Below are positions 59,049 through 64,000 of a DNA stretch of 64,000 nt, one piece after another (position 1 is the stretch's first letter; each line of letters opens with the position of its first letter). The translations under genes and the position numbers were made by a program. The stretch is from Pseudomonas fluorescens Q2-87 (GTDB lineage Bacteria > Pseudomonadota > Gammaproteobacteria > Pseudomonadales > Pseudomonadaceae). The notes below the pieces were generated by a model. It was given only the letters and a program-made list of their open reading frames with translations, was not told the origin of the DNA and did not search any database. The stretch lies in assembly GCF_000281895.1 (NCBI RefSeq), contig NZ_CM001558.1, positions 6,072,084 through 6,136,083 of the forward strand, written 5' to 3'.

Positions 59049-59057
59049 TAGTTTGGC
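59044..59057. promoter_or_regulatory. Candidate FleQ box between lapE and lapA
   Basis: GTCAATAGTTTGGC matches 11 of 14 positions of the FleQ box as I recall it (GTCAATAAATTGAC). It lies ~36 bp upstream of the lapA -35 and on the lapE -35. FleQ with c-di-GMP controls lapA in P. putida, so the position is sensible. The short match needs binding data. Confidence 0.4.
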
Positions 59058-59092
59058 ATAAACAAACTTCAGTCGCTTTTCGAGCCAAAATA

Positions 59093-59120
59093 TTGACAAG
59101 TCACGGCGTCAAAATACTTT
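59093..59120 (+). promoter_or_regulatory. Candidate lapA promoter
   Basis: TTGACA (59093-59098) is a perfect -35; TACTTT (59115-59120) is a fair -10 at 16-bp spacing. An inverted repeat TTGAC, ten bases, GTCAA overlaps it. The predicted 5' leader is ~90 nt. With the lapEBC promoter and the FleQ-like box this accounts for the 362-bp gap 58853-59214. Confidence 0.55.
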
Positions 59121-59214
59121 TCCCATTTAGCTAATAGATAACGTCCAGACCGCTACGGCCGCCGGCTGTCGGGTCCATGGAAGTCTACTGAACGTGGTAC
59201 CCGGAGAGTCTTCA

Positions 59215-62200
59215 ATGAGCAGTGTTATTGCCGTTGTCAAAAGCATTGTTGGTCAGGTTTTCGTCGTTTCCCCCGAGGGCATTCGGCGCGTACTCATTGA
59301 AGGTGATCGCCTGAACGTAGGCGACCAACTGGACACCGGCCCTGCCGGCGCCGTCACGCTGGAACTGGCTGATGGCCGCACCCTGGACCTGGGTCGCGAC
59401 ACGCAGTGGAGTGCCAGCGCTCCGGATTCCACCACCAATCTTGAGCAGGCCACCGCCCAGGCCGCGCCATCGGTAGATGAGCTGCAACAAGCCATCGCCG
59501 CCGGTGCCGACCCGACCACCGCCCTGGAAGCTACCGCCGCCGGCGCAACGGCCGCAGGCACAGGTGCTGCCGGTGGCGGTCACAGCTTCGTAGCGCTGGA
59601 TGCCACCGCAGGCAGCGTCGACCCGACCATTGGCTTCCCAACGGCCGGCTTGACGACGGCCGCAGCTGCCAACACCAACATCACCGGCCTGGACACAAAC
59701 GCCAACACCACCGCCAACGCGGTGCTCAATTCGACGCTGACCTTGAGCGCCACGCCGACCCTGACCGAGGCCGGTGGCGTGCTGGTCTACACCGCGACTG
59801 TCACCCAGGCGGCCCAGACCGACCTGACCGTGACCTTATCCAACGGCTCCGTGATCGTGATTCCCGCCGGGCAAACCACCGGCAGCGTCAACGTCCCGCT
59901 GGCGCCGAACGATACCGTCTATAACGACCCAAGCCAGATCAGCGTGACCGTGACCGGTACCACCGGCGGCACCGGCATTGCCGTGACCCTGCCCACCACG
60001 CCGGCCGTGACCCAGATCACCGACACCATCGATACCACCACCGTCACCCTGTCGGCAGGCAACACCGTCACCGAAGGCGGTTCGATTGTTTACACCGCGA
60101 CGTTGACCAACCCGGCTCAGACTCCGGTTACCGTGACGTTGAGCAATGGCTCGGTTATCACCATCGCTGCAGGCCAGACCACCGGCACCGTTAATGTTGA
60201 GACGCCAGCCAATGACGTCTACAACAACGGCAGCACTGTCAGCACCACCATCACTGGCGCGACCGGTGGCAATTTTGAAAATCTGGTGCCAAGCACTACG
60301 CCTGCGGTCACCACGATTACCGATTCGGCTGACGCCACGGGCCTGACCCTGACCGCCAGCAACGCCATCACCGAAGGCGGTTCGATTGTTTACACCGCGA
60401 CGCTGACCAACCCGGCTCAGACTCCGGTGACTGTGACCTTGAGCAATGGCTCGGTTATCACCATCGCTGCGGGCCAGACCACCGGCACCGTGGCTGTCGA
60501 AACCCCGGCCAATGACGTCTACAACAACGGCAGCACTGTCAGCACCACCATCACTGGCGCGACTGGTGGCAACTTTGAAAACCTGGTGCCAAGCACTACG
60601 CCTGCTGTTACCACGATTACCGATTCGGCTGACACCACAGGCCTGACCCTGACCGCCAGCAACACCATCACCGAAGGCGGTTCGATTGTTTACACCGCGA
60701 CGTTGACCAACCCGGCTCAGACTCCAGTTACCGTGACGTTGAGCAATGGCTCGGTTATCACCATCGCTGCGGGCCAGACCACCGGCACCGTGGCTGTCGA
60801 AACCCCGGCCAATGACGTCTACAACAACGGCAGCACTGTCAGCACCACCATCACAGGCGCGACCGGTGGCAACTTTGAAAACCTGGTGCCAAGCACTACG
60901 CCTGCTGTTACCACGATTACCGATTCGGCTGACACCACGGGCCTGACCCTGACCGCCAGCAACACCATCACCGAAGGCGGGTCGATTGTTTACACCGCGA
61001 CGTTGACCAACCCGGCTCAGACTCCGGTGACTGTGACCTTGAGCAATGGCTCGGTTATCACCATCGCTGCGGGCCAGACCACCGGCACCGTGGCTGTCGA
61101 AACCCCGGCCAATGACGTCTACAACAACGGCAGCACTGTCAGCACCACCATCACAGGCGCGACCGGTGGCAACTTTGAAAACCTGGTGCCAAGCACTACG
61201 CCTGCTGTTACCACGATTACCGATTCGGCTGACACCACGGGCCTGACCCTGACCGCCAGCAACACCATCACCGAAGGCGGTTCGATTGTTTACACCGCGA
61301 CGTTGACCAACCCGGCTCAGACTCCGGTGACTGTGACCTTGAGCAATGGCTCGGTTATCACCATCGCTGCGGGCCAGACCACCGGCACCGTTAATGTTGA
61401 GACGCCAGCCAATGACGTCTACAACAACGGCAGCACTGTCAGCACCACCATCACTGGCGCGACCGGTGGCAACTTTGAAAACCTGGTGCCAAGCACTACG
61501 CCTGCGGTTACCACGATTACCGACTCTGTTGACACCACCGAGCTGACCCTGTCGGCCAGCAGCACCGTCACCGAAGGTGGCCAGATCACCTACACCGCTA
61601 CGCTGACCAATCCGGCCGAGACACCGGTCACCGTGACCTTGAGCAATGGTTCAGTCATTACGATTGCTGCAGGCGCGACCTCTGGCAGCGTGGCTGTTGA
61701 TGCGCCATCCGACGATGTTTACAAAGACGCTGGCAAGGTTGAGGTCAGCATCGATAAAGCCACTGGCGGTAACTTCGAGAACCTCGTTCCGAGCACCACC
61801 CCAGCTGTTACTGACGTAACCGACACCATCGACACCAGTACCGTTTCGCTCTCAGCGACTTCGACTGTGGCCGAAGGCGGCACTGTGGTTTACACGGCTT
61901 CGGTGAATGCCCCGGTTACTGGCGCTCCGCTCGTTGTGACATTGAGCAACGGCCAGACCATCACCATCCCAGTCGGCGAAAGCTCTGGCTCGGTGAACTT
62001 CGCCACGCAGGACAACGCCCTCGCTGGCGGCGACAACCTTAGCGTGAAGATCGACGACGCAAAGGGCGGCAACTACGAAAAACTGGCTATCGACGACAAG
62101 CCTGCTGACACGTCGGTCACCGATACCCAGAACACTACCGACCTCACTTTGAGTGCGACCGACACGGTTACCGAAGGCGGTCAGATCACCTACACCGCTA

Positions 62201-64000
62201 CCCTGACTAACGCTGCTGGCACACCAGTCACCGTGACCCTGAGCAATGGCGCTGTGATCAATATCGCTGCCGGTGCAACCGCCGGCACCGTGACCGTCGA
62301 CGCGCCGAAAGATGACGTCTACAAAGACGCCGGCAAGGTGGAAGTCACCATTGATAAAGCTGCCGGCGGTAACTTCGAGAACCTAGTTCCAAGCACCACC
62401 CCAGCTGTCACTGACGTAACCGACACCATCGACACTTCGACTGTCAGCCTGAGCGCAACGTCGACTGTGGCCGAAGGCGGCACTGTGGTTTACACGGCTT
62501 CGGTGAATGCCCCGGTTACTGGCGCTCCGTTGGTCGTCACCCTGTCGAACGGCCAGACCATCACCATCCCAGTCGGCGAAAGCTCTGGCTCGGTGAACTT
62601 CGTCACGCAAGACAACGCCCTCGCAGGCGGCGACAACCTGAGCGTCAAGATCGACGACGCCAAAGGCGGTAATTACGAAAAGCTGGCTATCGATGAAAAA
62701 CCGGCTGACACGTCGGTGACCGATACCCAAGACACCACCGGCCTCACTTTGAGTGCGACTGACACCGTTACCGAAGGCGGTTCGATTGTTTACACCGCCA
62801 CCCTGACCAACGCCGCTGGTTCGCCCGTCACCGTGACCCTGAGCAACGGCGCGGTGATCAACATCGCAGCCGGCGCCACCACCGGCACCGTGACCGTCGA
62901 CGCACCGAAGGACGACGTCTACAAAGACGCCGGCAAGGTGGAAGTCACCATTGATAAAGCTGCCGGCGGTAACTTCGAGAACCTAGTTCCAAGCACCACC
63001 CCAGCTGTCACTGACGTAACCGACACCATCGACACTTCGACTGTCAGCCTGAGCGCAACGTCGACCGTTGCCGAAGGCGGTACCGTGGTTTACACCGCTT
63101 CGGTCAACGCCCCGGTTACTGGCGCTCCGCTCGTTGTGACATTGAGCAACGGCCAGACCATCACCATCCCAGTGGGCGAAAGCTCCGGCTCGGTGAACTT
63201 CGTCACGCAAGACAACGCCCTCGCAGGCGGCGACAACCTGAGCGTCAAGATCGACGACGCCAAAGGCGGTAATTACGAAAAACTGGCTATCGACGAAAAA
63301 CCGGCTGACACGTCGGTGACCGATACCCAGGACACTACTGGCCTGACCCTCTCGGCGACCGACACGGTTACCGAAGGCGGCCAGATCACTTACACCGCAA
63401 CCCTGACCAACGCCGCTGGTTCGCCCGTCACCGTGACCCTGAGCAACGGCGCGGTGATCAACATCGCAGCCGGCGCCACCACCGGCACCGTGACCGTCGA
63501 CGCACCGAAGGACGACGTCTACAAAGACGCCGGCAAGGTGGAAGTCACCATTGATAAAGCTGCCGGCGGTAACTTCGAGAACCTAGTTCCAAGCACCACC
63601 CCAGCTGTCACTGACGTCACCGACACCATCGACACTTCGACTGTCAGCCTGAGCGCAACGTCGACCGTCGCCGAAGGCGGTACCGTGGTTTACACCGCTT
63701 CGGTCAACGCTCCGGTGACTGGCGCTCCGTTGGTCGTCACCCTGTCGAACGGCCAGACCATCACCATCCCAGTCGGCGAAAGCTCTGGCTCGGTGAACTT
63801 CGTCACGCAAGACAACGCCCTCGCAGGCGGCGACAACCTGAGCGTCAAGATCGACGACGCCAAAGGCGGTAATTACGAAAAACTGGCTATCGACGAAAAA
63901 CCGGCTGACACGTCGGTGACCGATACCCAGGACACTACTGGCCTGACCCTCTCGGCGACCGACACGGTTACCGAAGGCGGCCAGATCACTTACACCGCAA
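59215..64000 (+). CDS. lapA: LapA, giant retained biofilm adhesin (N-terminal ~1595 codons; runs off the window)
   Basis: A frame without any stop runs from ATG 59215 (GGAGAG 8 bases before) to the window end. MSSVIAVVKSIVGQVFVVSPEG opens the LapA retention module (about residues 1-125), which folds in LapE and keeps the protein at the surface. TAAG occurs at residues 107-110 and 112-115; in P. fluorescens LapG cuts in such a motif, within AA, when c-di-GMP falls. After a Thr/Ala-rich linker the protein is built of 100-residue Ig-like repeats: SGNTVTEGGSIVYTATLTNPAQTPVTVTLSNGS..., then alternating types. The C-terminal parts (vWFA, RTX, secretion signal in relatives) lie outside. LapD and LapG are not in the window. 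Confidence 0.94.
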   Translation, partial: MSSVIAVVKSIVGQVFVVSPEGIRRVLIEGDRLNVGDQLDTGPAGAVTLELADGRTLDLGRDTQWSASAPDSTTNLEQATAQAAPSVDELQQAIAAGADPTTALEATAAGATAAGTGAAGGGHSFVALDATAGSVDPTIGFPTAGLTTAAAANTNITGLDTNANTTANAVLNSTLTLSATPTLTEAGGVLVYTATVTQAAQTDLTVTLSNGSVIVIPAGQTTGSVNVPLAPNDTVYNDPSQISVTVTGTTGGTGIAVTLPTTPAVTQITDTIDTTTVTLSAGNTVTEGGSIVYTATLTNPAQTPVTVTLSNGSVITIAAGQTTGTVNVETPANDVYNNGSTVSTTITGATGGNFENLVPSTTPAVTTITDSADATGLTLTASNAITEGGSIVYTATLTNPAQTPVTVTLSNGSVITIAAGQTTGTVAVETPANDVYNNGSTVSTTITGATGGNFENLVPSTTPAVTTITDSADTTGLTLTASNTITEGGSIVYTATLTNPAQTPVTVTLSNGSVITIAAGQTTGTVAVETPANDVYNNGSTVSTTITGATGGNFENLVPSTTPAVTTITDSADTTGLTLTASNTITEGGSIVYTATLTNPAQTPVTVTLSNGSVITIAAGQTTGTVAVETPANDVYNNGSTVSTTITGATGGNFENLVPSTTPAVTTITDSADTTGLTLTASNTITEGGSIVYTATLTNPAQTPVTVTLSNGSVITIAAGQTTGTVNVETPANDVYNNGSTVSTTITGATGGNFENLVPSTTPAVTTITDSVDTTELTLSASSTVTEGGQITYTATLTNPAETPVTVTLSNGSVITIAAGATSGSVAVDAPSDDVYKDAGKVEVSIDKATGGNFENLVPSTTPAVTDVTDTIDTSTVSLSATSTVAEGGTVVYTASVNAPVTGAPLVVTLSNGQTITIPVGESSGSVNFATQDNALAGGDNLSVKIDDAKGGNYEKLAIDDKPADTSVTDTQNTTDLTLSATDTVTEGGQITYTATLTNAAGTPVTVTLSNGAVINIAAGATAGTVTVDAPKDDVYKDAGKVEVTIDKAAGGNFENLVPSTTPAVTDVTDTIDTSTVSLSATSTVAEGGTVVYTASVNAPVTGAPLVVTLSNGQTITIPVGESSGSVNFVTQDNALAGGDNLSVKIDDAKGGNYEKLAIDEKPADTSVTDTQDTTGLTLSATDTVTEGGSIVYTATLTNAAGSPVTVTLSNGAVINIAAGATTGTVTVDAPKDDVYKDAGKVEVTIDKAAGGNFENLVPSTTPAVTDVTDTIDTSTVSLSATSTVAEGGTVVYTASVNAPVTGAPLVVTLSNGQTITIPVGESSGSVNFVTQDNALAGGDNLSVKIDDAKGGNYEKLAIDEKPADTSVTDTQDTTGLTLSATDTVTEGGQITYTATLTNAAGSPVTVTLSNGAVINIAAGATTGTVTVDAPKDDVYKDAGKVEVTIDKAAGGNFENLVPSTTPAVTDVTDTIDTSTVSLSATSTVAEGGTVVYTASVNAPVTGAPLVVTLSNGQTITIPVGESSGSVNFVTQDNALAGGDNLSVKIDDAKGGNYEKLAIDEKPADTSVTDTQDTTGLTLSATDTVTEGGQITYTA
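60061..61560 (+). repeat. lapA repeat block A: five 300-bp units in exact register
   Basis: Units begin at 60061, 60361, 60661, 60961 and 61261, each exactly 300 bp and nearly identical in sequence (differences of a few bases such as TTAATGTTGAGACGCCA versus TGGCTGTCGAAACCCCG in the second half). They encode 100 residues each. Confidence 0.95.
61561..64000 (+). repeat. lapA repeat block B: 600-bp units of two alternating 300-bp modules
   Basis: From 61561 the 300-bp register goes on, but two module types alternate: one with AATPVTVTLSNGAVINIAAG-like text (61561, 62161, 62761, 63361, 63961) and one with VVYTASVNAPVTGAPLVVTLSNG (61861, 62461, 63061, 63661). The period is thus 600 bp. The repeat leaves the window still in register. 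Confidence 0.93.

Noticed and set aside
60146..61546. Five 66-codon plus-strand frames spaced 300 bp
   Set aside because: Second-frame shadows of the lapA repeats; their exact 300-bp spacing only reflects the repeat.
60061..64000. CRISPR array or satellite suggested by the regular repeats
   Set aside because: Units are 300 bp, have no unique spacers, and are in one open coding frame.

Overview
The window is a chromosomal segment of a Pseudomonas of the fluorescens group. The evidence is the high GC content, the rpiA-ilvA-rppH-ptsP-lgt-thyA gene order known from Pseudomonas, a lapA/lapEBC adhesin locus, a triABC-type efflux operon, and two families of paired REP-like inverted repeats that fill many gene borders.

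1-10 kb holds conserved core genes: the start of rpiA, ilvA, a DUF2269 membrane protein, a HAD phosphatase, rppH, ptsP, an NRDE protein, a TSUP permease, lgt and thyA. 10-18.4 kb is a resistance block: divergent cadR/cadA with a MerR-type operator, and a triABC-type RND pump with two adaptor subunits. 18.6-25 kb carries a polar amino-acid ABC transporter, a candidate 31-aa peptide, an orphan MetQ-like binding protein, an unusual short sigma-54 activator, an RBBP9-type hydrolase and a DUF2789 protein. Four minus-strand promoter regions (three here and one at 53.7 kb before a TauD/sulfonate-type ABC operon) share an AT-rich motif, which suggests a common regulon, plausibly sulfur supply.

25.2-26.5 kb is an NfeD/slipin pair. 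26.6-44.2 kb is the most unusual part. It encodes a 2411-aa LEPR-XLL/DUF4347 protein with a glycine-rich region and 16 Ig-like repeats. Around it are two sulfotransferase-like proteins, an Asp/Asn beta-hydroxylase-like protein, a TolC-type lipoprotein, a tail-collar protein, and a separate operon of three adaptor-like proteins, one fused to a GAF-like domain and one to an M50 metalloprotease. No ABC ATPase is present. I read this as a candidate dedicated export and modification system for the giant protein.

44.5 kb has a probable small RNA with a good sigma-70 promoter and an intrinsic terminator, followed by an NYN-domain gene. 45.3-49.7 kb is a three-gene operon including a fusion of an alpha/beta-hydrolase fold (nucleophile serine lost) with a PEP-synthase-like module. 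49.9-53.6 kb is the TauD/ABC operon. 53.9-64 kb is the Lap system: lapC, lapB and lapE on the minus strand, and the first ~1595 codons of lapA on the plus strand. LapA has a retention module, two TAAG motifs and 100-residue repeats in exact 300-bp register, and runs off the window.
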